Assembly: GCA_964442655.1 (NCBI GenBank)
Contig: CAYTZM010000004.1
Coordinates: 67,927-131,926, forward strand
Source of the DNA: GCA-002727615 sp964442655
GTDB lineage: Bacteria > Pseudomonadota > Alphaproteobacteria > TMED109
DNA: 64,000 nt
Direction: 5' to 3'
Positions 26,564 to 35,056 of the stretch are shown one piece after another. The stretch's first letter is position 1. Each line of letters starts with the position of its first letter. Made by a program: the position numbers and the translations under genes. Below the pieces are notes generated by a model. That model saw only the letters and a program-made list of their open reading frames with translations, ran no database searches and was not told the origin of the DNA.

Positions 26564-27619
26564 TTATTGTTCGGTAGGGTCATTATTTCCAGCTTCCCAA
26601 TAGGAAGTGTCTCTCTCAAACTTTTTAGTTATATTTGGATTGAAGGGGCACTCTGATATTTTTGCCATTGGCGGTTGTTTATGACTCGGATTTCTGACCC
26701 GTTTGGCACGCGCTTTTTCCGGGGTCGAAAGTTTGGAATGTGGCAGTACTTGTTCTTTCATTGTGAAGACAAACCACACTGCCTTTCGAATCACTGCACT
26801 CATTATCGGGTTGGGGTTGCCCATTTGCATAACTTTACGCGTTTGCGGTGTTTGCATTGATAACACAAACTGTCGTCCTGCCCAGTGAAGGCCTCGCGGT
26901 AGCCAGGCATTGTTGAACTGTTGTGTAATAGCTTCGGCAAGCTGTTTCCCAGCCTCTGATTCTTCCCACGGATGTCCTTCGAATTCTTCTGCAACACGCA
27001 TCATATCATCCCACGAGTCGGGAAAATCCACGATCTGACCTTCTTGACTGCGGAACTGACCACATAGGCTTTGCCAAAAGAGGTGGGCCGCAATTTTTTT
27101 CTTTTCCGAGAAGCCACGTGCTCCGACGGAGCGTTGAATTTTGTGCAATGAAGTGGCAATCCAAACACAGGTGTAAATGAAGTCACTTGCAGGGTAGTTT
27201 CCCGGAAACTTCTTGTTCAGTGCCATATGGATCTTATTCACGCCCTCCATAGATCTACGCACGTCGGGATGAGATGGACCCAGTTCAAACCACTGCCAGA
27301 ACCGTTGATTAGTATCAATTATCCGTCCTGCCTGGTCGTTGACAACCTTTCCTGTATTCTCCACTAACATATTATTTATCTTAGGCCTCATTGTGAAGGC
27401 GGGCATTCCCAAGGTGTAGAGAGTATTCATAATGAAATCACCGTAATAGTATATAGTAGTTAAAGACCATATTTGCTCGTACTGCGTGTATGGATCAAGT
27501 TTTTCAATCTCGCGTTCTACCCAATGGTAACCACTCTTATCAAGTTTTGTGCGTGGTATATATTTATCAAAAGCTTCTTTTGATAATTGCTCTTCATTAT
27601 TAATATTTTCAATATCCAT
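26564..27619 (-). CDS. Probable MpaB-like (DUF2236-type) oxygenase, G+C-rich and probably transferred
   Basis: I start the gene at the ATG at 27619, which has GGGGG nine bases upstream; 27655 would put the start before this signal. The 351-residue protein has no signal peptide. The central part (SHPDVRRSMEGVNKIHMALN, then SDFIYTCVWIATSLHKI and VGARGFSEKKKIAAHLFW) recalls the MpaB/rubber-oxygenase family of haem-type oxygenases, but I am only moderately sure. Base composition from about 26640 to 27500 is close to 50% G+C against about 30% around it, and codons such as CGC, CTG and GGC are common only here. Its first 40 codons are AT-rich like the host. Confidence 0.5.
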   Translation of the reverse strand: MDIENINNEEQLSKEAFDKYIPRTKLDKSGYHWVEREIEKLDPYTQYEQIWSLTTIYYYGDFIMNTLYTLGMPAFTMRPKINNMLVENTGKVVNDQAGRIIDTNQRFWQWFELGPSHPDVRRSMEGVNKIHMALNKKFPGNYPASDFIYTCVWIATSLHKIQRSVGARGFSEKKKIAAHLFWQSLCGQFRSQEGQIVDFPDSWDDMMRVAEEFEGHPWEESEAGKQLAEAITQQFNNAWLPRGLHWAGRQFVLSMQTPQTRKVMQMGNPNPIMSAVIRKAVWFVFTMKEQVLPHSKLSTPEKARAKRVRNPSHKQPPMAKISECPFNPNITKKFERDTSYWEAGNNDPTEQ

Positions 27620-27761
27620 GACGATAATGTTCCCCCTCAATTTTGTGCTTTGCAACTTATTATATAAACTGTTTTTTATTTTAATGCCTAAATAAAATTT
27701 TTCGGTAAATTTTACCTTAGTAATATATATTGATAATTAAAAATATTAAAATTTTATTATG

Positions 27762-28079
27762 TTAGTTATTTCTAGGATTTTTGTCATTATAGTCTCTCAA
27801 TACTTTGGCCACACGAATTCTAAAGGATTTAAATATTTCTTGTTTTCCTAAATTTTGAGCTGTTACATGTTTAGAATTTTTATGCCACATATTCACTGAT
27901 TCTTCATTCTTCCAAGTAGATATTGATACAAAATATCCATTAGTATTATTGCTTTCAAAACGTTCAACACTTATAAAACCTTTTGTATTTTTAAGTTCAT
28001 TTTGTAATTTTTGTACTTCTAGAAAATAATCTTTTTCTCTATCTTTATTTACATAAAATTCAAAAACAACAATTACCAT
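27762..28079 (-). CDS. Small ABM-domain (antibiotic biosynthesis monooxygenase-like) protein
   Basis: The 105-residue protein has the dimeric alpha-beta barrel pattern of the ABM/HapK group: a first strand VIVVFEFYVNKDREKDYFLEV, GFISVERFESN, YFVSISTWKNEESVNMWHK. Members include small oxygenases, haem-degrading enzymes and proteins without known activity, so the reaction is open. It follows the G+C-rich gene upstream on the same strand and closes the accessory region. Confidence 0.65.
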   Translation of the reverse strand: MVIVVFEFYVNKDREKDYFLEVQKLQNELKNTKGFISVERFESNNTNGYFVSISTWKNEESVNMWHKNSKHVTAQNLGKQEIFKSFRIRVAKVLRDYNDKNPRNN

Positions 28080-28110
28080 AAAACTATAACCCTTATGTTA
28101 ATTTTTTTTC

Positions 28111-28158
28111 TATACAAATACTACCATGAAAAGAGTTTCTTCTACAAATGCTTCTAAT
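28111..28158. repeat. Dispersed repeat, copy D (partial)
   Basis: TATACAAATACTACCATGAAAAGAG followed by TTCTTCTACAAATGCTTC matches the first 40-45 bases of copies A-C; the GGTGGTGG half is missing. It is 32 bases upstream of the ABM-type gene on the minus strand. The rest of the spacer to 28256 shows no gene I can support. Confidence 0.55.
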
Positions 28159-28256
28159 AAGTTAGCAATAGATTGGTTTATAGAACATTTATTTTAATTT
28201 TCTTAAGATGATACACAAGAAGATCTTGCTGAATAAAAGATACAGTTTATATAAGT

Positions 28257-28823
28257 TTAATCAATATCATAGAGTGTTTGAGTAAAGAGTAACTTTTTAT
28301 GTTTGGGTATGTTATTTTTAACTTGTTTCAAAGTGTTATTTTTATGCCAATCAATATTTTTAAATAAATTTTGTATATTAGTTCTATTAGCAAATCCTAT
28401 TAGCCAAAAACCTCCATCATAGGCAGGGCCTAAAATAACATTACAACGATTTAGTTTCTTCCAGGTTTCCATAATAACTTTTGTGGAAATTTTTGGTATG
28501 TCACTTCCAATTAATATTTTTTTTTCTTTATTCATATTAAGTATTTTAGACATTTTTTTACCAATATCTCCTTTTCCTTGAGGAATTCTTTTAATTTTAG
28601 GAGAAATATGTCTGGGCCAATGTTTCGTTGATGAATCTGGGTTTACACAAAGGGTTATATTGATTCTTTTATCAGAGTTTAATTTTCTAAGTAAATTAGA
28701 GAGATTATTATGATAAAAGTTAGATCCTAGAATTTTTCCAATTTTATTTTTGAGTCGACTTTTACCTATACTGATCTCTGGTCTTCTTGCAAAGATATAT
28801 ATGTTAATTTTGTTGCTTATCAT
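28257..28823 (-). CDS. TIGR04282-type (DUF2064) nucleotide-diphospho-sugar transferase-like protein
   Basis: The 188-residue protein has the GT-A-like fold of the DUF2064/TIGR04282 group: IFARRPEISIGKSRLK at the N terminus, QGKGDIGKKM near residue 81, IGSDIPKI near residue 103, and GPAYDGGFWLIGF near residue 134. Proteins of this group are encoded beside TIGR04283 glycosyltransferases, as here, but their substrate is unknown. Its start overlaps the end of that gene by four bases (ATGA), so the two are translationally coupled. Confidence 0.85.
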   Translation of the reverse strand: MISNKINIYIFARRPEISIGKSRLKNKIGKILGSNFYHNNLSNLLRKLNSDKRINITLCVNPDSSTKHWPRHISPKIKRIPQGKGDIGKKMSKILNMNKEKKILIGSDIPKISTKVIMETWKKLNRCNVILGPAYDGGFWLIGFANRTNIQNLFKNIDWHKNNTLKQVKNNIPKHKKLLFTQTLYDID

Positions 28824-29512
28824 TTTTTGTATATATTATTTATTTTATTTATATTGCATCCCATAAAATATAATGTAAGGCATGTTAAATTTATTAATGG
28901 TCTTATTATCCATCCTTGTTTTTTATACTTTACAGCATCTGTTATGATGTAGCTGTTTATTATAATTAAATTTTTATACTTTATTCTTTTTATTATATTA
29001 ACATCCTCCATTATTGGCAGTTCTTTATAACCTCCTATTTTTTTGTAGAAATTTTTTGATATTAATAAACCTTGATCACCATAAGGTAACTTAAAAATAA
29101 TATTTCTTAAGTAGACTATTTTTTCTACAAATAAAGAGGAATAATTTTTATCATTAAATTTAAGTTTAAAGTATGCAGCTTTATTTATATTATTTTCTAT
29201 TTTAATAAAATTTAAAATTTCCTGATATGAATTTTTATTAATTACAGTATCTGCATGGAGAAATAAAAACCAATCACTATTAGCTTTCTGTGCTCCTCGA
29301 TGAAGTTGTTTTCCTCTGTTTGCTGAACATAATAAAATTTTAGACTTATATTTTTTTGCTATTTTGACTGTATTGTCTTTTGAATATGCATCTATAATAA
29401 TAATATTTTTAAAAAATTTAGAAGCGCTTTTTAGAGTTGCATCAAGAGTATTTGATGCATTCAAAGTAGGTATAATTAATGTAATTTTTTCATTCATAAA
29501 TATTTCAGACAT
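28820..29512 (-). CDS. TIGR04283-type family 2 glycosyltransferase
   Basis: The 230-residue GT2 enzyme starts MSEIFMNEKITLIIPTLNAS; the second Met at 29497 is an alternative start. Donor-binding elements are IIIIDAYSKDNT and FLFLHADTVI, with SANRGKQLHRGAQKA between them, a signature of the TIGR04283 group. Acceptor unknown. It lies three bases after ubiA and overlaps the DUF2064 gene, so ubiA and these two form one minus-strand unit. Confidence 0.85.
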   Translation of the reverse strand: MSEIFMNEKITLIIPTLNASNTLDATLKSASKFFKNIIIIDAYSKDNTVKIAKKYKSKILLCSANRGKQLHRGAQKANSDWFLFLHADTVINKNSYQEILNFIKIENNINKAAYFKLKFNDKNYSSLFVEKIVYLRNIIFKLPYGDQGLLISKNFYKKIGGYKELPIMEDVNIIKRIKYKNLIIINSYIITDAVKYKKQGWIIRPLINLTCLTLYFMGCNINKINNIYKK

Positions 29513-29514
29513 AT

Positions 29515-30381
29515 TTATAAATATAAATCAATTATAATTGATATGGATAGTATACCACCACAAATAGCGGAGGTTTTAAATCCTTTAAATGCTTGAGTAG
29601 GTTCATCTGTTTTTATTTTAAATGCAAGATATGCCTGCCATGCTCCTATTAATACAGTTATAATAATAGGAATTAATCCTAGATTGGTAAGTTTGAAAGA
29701 TATAATAAATAAAGTATGACTCATAATATACAGAATACCGGAAAAAAATCCTGAAAATTGGTTCATAATAGTTGCAGTGGATTTTATTTTATTTTTTTTA
29801 TCATCTTTATAATCTTGAATTGCATAAATTGTGTCATAAGCAATTGTCCATAGTATCGCTCCAAAATAAAATAATAATATAGAAAAGGAATAATAATTTT
29901 TTGTTATAGTAGCGTACCCAATTAATAATCCAATATTAAATGTTACACCCAACCAAATTTGAGGAAAAAAAGTTATTCTTTTTGTAAGAGGGTAAATAAT
30001 CAATAATGGAATACTAATTAAACTAATTATAATGGCTTCTTTTGTTAAGAATAATAAAGTTATTAACCCAATAATAGATGTAAAAATAGTAAAGACCAAT
30101 CCATCTATAATAGTTAATTTTTTTGCAGCAATAGGTCTATTTTTAGTTCGTTCTATATTTATATCAATATTTTTATCTACTATATCATTCCATGCACATC
30201 CTGCACCTCTCATAACAAAAGAGGAAAAAATAAATAAAAAATTATAAAAGATTAAGGTATTTAATTCAGGTTTTGCTAAAGCTACACCCCAAGTACAAGG
30301 CCAAGCAAGAAGTAGACCTCCTAGTGGTTTATTAAATCTTCCTAAATCTATAAAATATTTAATTTTTTTATTATTTAGCAA
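29515..30381 (-). CDS. ubiA: 4-hydroxybenzoate polyprenyltransferase
   Basis: UbiA attaches the polyprenyl chain to 4-hydroxybenzoate in ubiquinone synthesis, within the inner membrane. The 288-residue protein has eight to nine hydrophobic segments, the first Asp-rich motif NDIVDKNIDINIERTKNRPI (residues about 68-87) and the second YAIQDYKDDKKN near residue 190, both needed for Mg-prenyl diphosphate binding. RFNKPLGGLLLAWPCTWGV at the N terminus is typical. It is divergent from rsmE across 76 bases. Confidence 0.93.
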   Translation of the reverse strand: MLNNKKIKYFIDLGRFNKPLGGLLLAWPCTWGVALAKPELNTLIFYNFLFIFSSFVMRGAGCAWNDIVDKNIDINIERTKNRPIAAKKLTIIDGLVFTIFTSIIGLITLLFLTKEAIIISLISIPLLIIYPLTKRITFFPQIWLGVTFNIGLLIGYATITKNYYSFSILLFYFGAILWTIAYDTIYAIQDYKDDKKNKIKSTATIMNQFSGFFSGILYIMSHTLFIISFKLTNLGLIPIIITVLIGAWQAYLAFKIKTDEPTQAFKGFKTSAICGGILSISIIIDLYL

Positions 30382-30457
30382 TTAATTAACTTTATATATT
30401 ATTATAATTATCATAATTATATATCTTCTATAAGATATAATAAACGGATAATAAACT

Positions 30458-31171
30458 TTGACTTATAATTTTAGAACTAGATTATTTTCGTATGAATCAT
30501 TATTTAAGAATAATAAAATAGATTTACATTCTCTTCAATCTCATAAAATTATTAATGTTTTGCGATTGAAAACTGGAGATTCCATAAATATGTTTAATGG
30601 AAATAATGGAGAATGGAACGGTCAAATTGAAATACATAAGCCTATTGTTAAATTTATTTGTAAAAACATGATTAAAAAACCTCAATTAGAATATGGTCCT
30701 TTTCTTATTTTTTCTCCTTTAAAACAAATTAGAAATGATTGGCTTGTTGAGAAGGCATCTGAATGCGGTGTTTCAAAACTAATCCCTACTTTAATGAAAA
30801 GGACTGTTGTAAAAAAATTTAACAAAGAAAGATATATGAAACGGATTATAAGCGCATGCGAACAAACTGGAAGGATAAGTTTGCCCGAGATTACTGATTT
30901 AAAAGATTTTAAGGAACAAATTGATATGTGTGTTGCTGAAAATAAAGTCTTATTATTTTGTAATGAACTGAGAAGTTCTCCACAAATTACTGAGTTTATA
31001 AATAAAATTGATAAAGAAAAATTGGTTATTATTATTGGTCCTGAAGGTGGTTTTGAAGAAGAAGAAAGAACTTATATTAAAAATTTAAAAAATATAGTAG
31101 AGTGCAGTTTAGGGCCAAGAGTATATCGTGCTGAAACTGCTGCTATATTAGCTTTATCTATTTTTCAATAA
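30458..31171 (+). CDS. rsmE: 16S rRNA (uracil1498-N3)-methyltransferase
   Basis: RsmE methylates U1498 of 16S rRNA. The 237-residue SPOUT protein starts from a TTG at 30458 (TYNFRTRLF, which matches the family N terminus), contains LRLKTGDSINMFNG, KASECGVSKLIPTL and the knotted C-terminal motifs IIIGPEGGFEEEE and LGPRVYRAETAAILALSI. It precedes the glutamate-cysteine ligase gene by 15 bases on the same strand, an order common in Alphaproteobacteria. Confidence 0.94.
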   Translation: MTYNFRTRLFSYESLFKNNKIDLHSLQSHKIINVLRLKTGDSINMFNGNNGEWNGQIEIHKPIVKFICKNMIKKPQLEYGPFLIFSPLKQIRNDWLVEKASECGVSKLIPTLMKRTVVKKFNKERYMKRIISACEQTGRISLPEITDLKDFKEQIDMCVAENKVLLFCNELRSSPQITEFINKIDKEKLVIIIGPEGGFEEEERTYIKNLKNIVECSLGPRVYRAETAAILALSIFQ

Positions 31172-31186
31172 TTAGAAAGTTGTGTT

Positions 31187-32521
31187 ATGGGACTTAATAA
31201 AAAAGATTTAATAGATTGGTTTGTAAAAGGGTGCAAATCTGAAGAATCTTTTAAAATAGGAACGGAACATGAAAAATTTGTCTATAAGACTTCAAATTTA
31301 TCTCCTGTAACTTATGATGAGGAGTCAGGAATATGTAATATTCTTAAAAGTTTAACTCGTTTTGGTTGGCAAGAAGTTAAAGAGGGAAATAATTTAATAG
31401 CTCTTAAGAAAGATGAGCAGTCCATTACTTTAGAACCAGGAGGTCAATTGGAACTTTCTGGAGCACCTTTAGATAATATTCATAAAACATGTAGGGAAGT
31501 ATATGAACATTTAGAGCAAGTTAAAGAAGTAGGAAATGAATTAAATGTGGGGTTTTTAGGCATAGGGTCAAGAATTGAGGGTAAATTAGCCAATCATTAT
31601 TGGATGCCTAAAGAGAGATATAAAATTATGAAGGCATACATGCCAAAAGTTGGCAGATTAGGGCTAGATATGATGGCAGATACTTGTACTGTTCAGGTAA
31701 ATTTAGATTATTCTTCAGAGAATGATATGATGAGGAAATTAAAAATTGGATTTCTTTTACAGCCTATGGTTACAGCTTTATTTGCAAGTTCACCTTTTGA
31801 AAAAATGAAACCTTCAAATTATATATCTAGAAGATCTGCAATATGGTTCGATGTAGATAAAGATAGGTGTGGAGTTCCAGAATTTATATTAAATAAGAAT
31901 TTTGGATTTGAACAATGGGTAGATTATGCTTTGAGTGTGCCTATGTATTTTATATATAGAGATGGAAAGTATATTAATTGTGCAGGAGAATCCTTTAAGG
32001 ATTATATGAGCAGAGATTCAATAGTTCTAAAAGGTTATGAGGCAACTATTAAAGATTGGGAAGCCCATCTAAGTACTATATTTACAGAGGTTAGATTAAA
32101 ACAATTTATAGAGTTTAGAGGAGCTGATTCTGGTCCTTGGAAAAGTCTTTGTGCTTTACCTGCTTTATGGGTTGGCTTGCTATATAATAATGATTCTTTA
32201 GATGCAGCTGAAGAATTAGCAAATAGTATTTCATTAGATTTGTATGAAGAAATGTATAGAGGTGTTCCATTAAGTGGATTGGATCTAGAAATAGGAGGCA
32301 GAAATATTAAAGAGTATGCAAAAGATATGTTAAACATTGCAAAAATAGGATTAAGAAACAGATCTATAAAGGATTCTGCAGGAAATGATGAAACGGGATA
32401 TCTTAATCAGTTAGAAGAAGTAATTTATACAGGAATGAATCATTCTAAAAAAATGTTAAGTATTTGGGAAAAAGATAAAAAAAATTCTTTAGAAACCCTT
32501 TATAAGGAATTTAGTTATTAA
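31187..32521 (+). CDS. gshA: Glutamate--cysteine ligase, plant/alphaproteobacterial type (GCS2)
   Basis: The enzyme makes gamma-glutamylcysteine, the first step of glutathione synthesis. The 444-residue protein has the GCS2 features: KIGTEHEKFVYK at residues about 25-36, LEPGGQLELSG near residue 85, MADTCTVQVNLDYSSE near residue 165, and FIEFRGADSGPWKSLCALPA near residue 305. It lacks resemblance to the enterobacterial GshA group. gshB is not in the window. The glyoxalase at 57084 and the cystathionine pair at 38847-41006 also connect to cysteine/glutathione use. Confidence 0.92.
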   Translation: MGLNKKDLIDWFVKGCKSEESFKIGTEHEKFVYKTSNLSPVTYDEESGICNILKSLTRFGWQEVKEGNNLIALKKDEQSITLEPGGQLELSGAPLDNIHKTCREVYEHLEQVKEVGNELNVGFLGIGSRIEGKLANHYWMPKERYKIMKAYMPKVGRLGLDMMADTCTVQVNLDYSSENDMMRKLKIGFLLQPMVTALFASSPFEKMKPSNYISRRSAIWFDVDKDRCGVPEFILNKNFGFEQWVDYALSVPMYFIYRDGKYINCAGESFKDYMSRDSIVLKGYEATIKDWEAHLSTIFTEVRLKQFIEFRGADSGPWKSLCALPALWVGLLYNNDSLDAAEELANSISLDLYEEMYRGVPLSGLDLEIGGRNIKEYAKDMLNIAKIGLRNRSIKDSAGNDETGYLNQLEEVIYTGMNHSKKMLSIWEKDKKNSLETLYKEFSY

Positions 32522-32525
32522 ATAT

Positions 32526-33974
32526 TTATTTAGTTTTTGTGCCTCCTACTGTTAGTCCCTCAATTTTTAAAGTTGGTTGCCCAACTCCTACAGGCACTCC
32601 TTGTCCGTTTTTGCCACATGTTCCTATTCCTGGATCTAGTTGCATGTCATTACCAATCATAGAAACTTTTTTAAGAACTTCAAAACCAGATCCTATTAGT
32701 GTAGCTCCTTTTATTGGGTTAGTAATTTTACCATTTTCAATTTTATATGCTTCATTTGCAGAAAAAACAAATTTTCCATTAGTAATATCTACTTGTCCTC
32801 CTGCAAAAGATTTTGCATAAATTCCATTAGGTACACTTTCTATTATTTCTTGAGGGTTGTGATCACCTGATGTCATAATAGTATTTCTCATTCTCGGCAT
32901 AGGTTGGTGAGCATATGATTGTCTTCTTCCATTCCCGGTGGATTTTGTTCCCATTAATCTTGCATTTAATCTGTCTTGCATGTACCCAACAAGTTTTCCA
33001 TCTTCTATTAAAATAGTTTTTTCTGTAGGTGTGCCTTCATCATCTATAGATAAAGATCCTCTTTTTGAGTTTAAGGTTCCATCATCAACAACTGTTACTC
33101 CTTTGGAGGCAACTTTATCGCCTAATAAATTAGAAAAAACACTAGTTTTTTTTCTATTAAAGTCTCCTTCTAAACCATGTCCAATTGCTTCATGTAATAG
33201 GATTCCTGGCCAACCTGGACCCAATACTACGGTCATTTCACCTGCTGGTGCAGCTTTTGCTTCTAACATAGTGAGTGCTTGTCTTAAAGCTTCATCGACA
33301 TGATATTTCCAATTTTTTTCATCAAATAGTATGTTATATCCATGTCTTCCACCTGAACCATAGGAACCTGTTTCCATTTTATTATTATTTTTGACAGCTA
33401 TATTAACTCCTAATCTTACTAATGGTCTAATATCATCAATCATTTGGCCATTAGCTCTTAGAATACGAATAGCTTCCCATGAGGAATTTAGTGTAATGCT
33501 TACTTGTTCTACTTTGGAATTAATATTACGTGCATAATTATTAATTTTTTCAAGTAATTTAATTTTTTGTTTAAAAGAAAAATCAGAAATAGGGTTATTA
33601 TCTTCATAATATTTATTATTTGTATGGTTAGGAGATATATCAATTTCGTTTTGGTCCTTTGAGCGAACATTTTTAACTGTATTGACTGCTCTATTTAAAC
33701 TTTCTTTTGAAATTTCTGAAGCATGAGCATACCCAACAACATCTTCTGATATAGACCTTAAACCAAAACCTAGATTTTTATTTGAATTTGCTACTTTTAA
33801 TTTACCATCATCAAATGAAAAGTTTTCATTTTGTGAGGATTGCATATAAAGTTCTCCATCTTCCGCTCCAGATACAGCTTCTCTAACAAATTTTTCAGCG
33901 TCCAATTTAGTAATATTATTTTGGTTAAAAAATAATGTATTTAGATTTAAGTTATTATCCATGTTGTATTCCAT
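32526..33974 (-). CDS. tldD: Metalloprotease TldD
   Basis: TldD is the catalytic subunit of the TldD/TldE zinc protease. The 482-residue protein has the zinc motif HEAIGHGLEGD near residue 263 and SDHNPQEIIESVPNGIYAKSF segments (SGDHNPQEI, PNGIYAKSFAGGQVD) typical of the family, and ends with GLTVGGTKTK. Its ATG overlaps the hisC stop as TAATG; a second in-frame ATG five codons later (MDNNLNL) is an alternative. The partner pmbA lies at 9571-10899. Confidence 0.94.
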   Translation of the reverse strand: MEYNMDNNLNLNTLFFNQNNITKLDAEKFVREAVSGAEDGELYMQSSQNENFSFDDGKLKVANSNKNLGFGLRSISEDVVGYAHASEISKESLNRAVNTVKNVRSKDQNEIDISPNHTNNKYYEDNNPISDFSFKQKIKLLEKINNYARNINSKVEQVSITLNSSWEAIRILRANGQMIDDIRPLVRLGVNIAVKNNNKMETGSYGSGGRHGYNILFDEKNWKYHVDEALRQALTMLEAKAAPAGEMTVVLGPGWPGILLHEAIGHGLEGDFNRKKTSVFSNLLGDKVASKGVTVVDDGTLNSKRGSLSIDDEGTPTEKTILIEDGKLVGYMQDRLNARLMGTKSTGNGRRQSYAHQPMPRMRNTIMTSGDHNPQEIIESVPNGIYAKSFAGGQVDITNGKFVFSANEAYKIENGKITNPIKGATLIGSGFEVLKKVSMIGNDMQLDPGIGTCGKNGQGVPVGVGQPTLKIEGLTVGGTKTK

Positions 33975-35056
33975 TAAAGACTGATAAATTTAGAGATAGT
34001 TTTACATAAGGTAATATTTTCATTTTTTAGTCCTACAGTAATTCTTAAAAATTGAGGAAGGCCATATTCATTAATTTTTCTAACATAAATTCCTTTGCTT
34101 TCTAAATATGTATAACAATTATTTGCTTGTTTTGTATTTTTAAATTTAACTAAAACAAAATTTGCTACACCAGGAATTATTGTGAGTCCTAAATTATTTA
34201 ATTTTGTTTCAATAAATGGTTTCCATTTTTTATTGTGTTTAATTGCTTTATTTATAAAGTTTTTGTCATTTATAGCAGCTATGGCGGCTTTTTGTCCTAC
34301 AGAATTTAAGTTAAATGGAAGACGAATTCTGTTCATTAATTCTATAATTTCTTTTGAAGAATATGCCCATCCTACTCTTAAAGCTGCAAGGCCGTAAATT
34401 TTTGAAAATGTTCTAGTACAAGCAATATTATTATACTTTTTTGCTAAATCTAATCCATCCGTATAGTCTGATTCATCTACATATTCAGCATATGCAGAAT
34501 CTATAACAAGTAGACATTTTTTTGGCAGGTTTTCTCTTAATTTTATTAATTCTTTTTTAGAAAGATAAGTTCCTGTAGGATTATTTGGATTAGCTATATA
34601 ACAGATTTTTGTTTTCTTTGATGCTTTTTTAATAATATTATTTACATCAGCTTTATAATTTTTTTCAGCAACAGAAATAGGAGTTGATCCTGCAGCTTTT
34701 ATAGCAATTGGGTAAACTAAAAATCCATGCTTACTATAAATTACTTCGTCTCCTGGGCCCGAAAAACAGTGTGCAAATAGTGATAGTATTTCATCTGATC
34801 CATTTCCACAGATTACATTATTTATATTTATTTTAAATTTTTTAGAAAGTTCATAGCGTAATTCATTTGCACTGCCATCAGGATATCTAGATATTGAGAA
34901 AGGATTTTTTTTAAGTAATTTTATCACTTTTGATGATGTGCCTAATGGAGTTTCATTTGAAGATAATTTTATAATAGTTTTGTTGCCTTTAGTCCCTGAT
35001 TTCCCAGGGATATATGGCTTAATGTTTAATATAGATTTATTTGGTTTAACTAAAAT
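33974..35056 (-). CDS. hisC: Histidinol-phosphate aminotransferase, with a probable ATT start
   Basis: HisC is the PLP-dependent transaminase of histidine synthesis. The first ATG/GTG in frame (GTG, 34927) would cut off conserved sequence: the frame continues upstream with ILNIKPYIPGKSG and KLSSNETPLGTSS, both family signatures, then runs into a stop after 35065. The only reasonable start is ATT at 35056, with GGAG seven bases upstream, giving 360 residues, the normal length. The PLP lysine is in TRTFSKIYGLAALRVGW; NPNNPTGTYLSK is also present. The start overlaps the upstream orphan by seven bases. Substrate class (His versus aromatic) is assigned by similarity only. Confidence 0.85.
   Translation of the reverse strand: MLVKPNKSILNIKPYIPGKSGTKGNKTIIKLSSNETPLGTSSKVIKLLKKNPFSISRYPDGSANELRYELSKKFKININNVICGNGSDEILSLFAHCFSGPGDEVIYSKHGFLVYPIAIKAAGSTPISVAEKNYKADVNNIIKKASKKTKICYIANPNNPTGTYLSKKELIKLRENLPKKCLLVIDSAYAEYVDESDYTDGLDLAKKYNNIACTRTFSKIYGLAALRVGWAYSSKEIIELMNRIRLPFNLNSVGQKAAIAAINDKNFINKAIKHNKKWKPFIETKLNNLGLTIIPGVANFVLVKFKNTKQANNCYTYLESKGIYVRKINEYGLPQFLRITVGLKNENITLCKTISKFISL

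Noticed and set aside
27690..27703. AATGCCTAAAT as a possible third copy of the moaB end
   Set aside because: Only nine to ten bases match, a stop follows immediately (MPK then TAA), and no tail like the other two copies follows.
28126..28197. 23-codon plus-strand frame starting in repeat copy D
   Set aside because: No ribosome binding site and its start lies inside the dispersed repeat; equal frames are not open in copies A-C.
28198..28240. TTAAGATGATACACAAGAAGATCTT as right-hand moaB end of a second element
   Set aside because: A plausible tail appears only if one base is skipped, and the MPRL core is absent. The right end of a second element therefore remains undetermined.
21425..28256. 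Prophage
   Set aside because: No capsid, tail, terminase, lysis or integrase gene is present.
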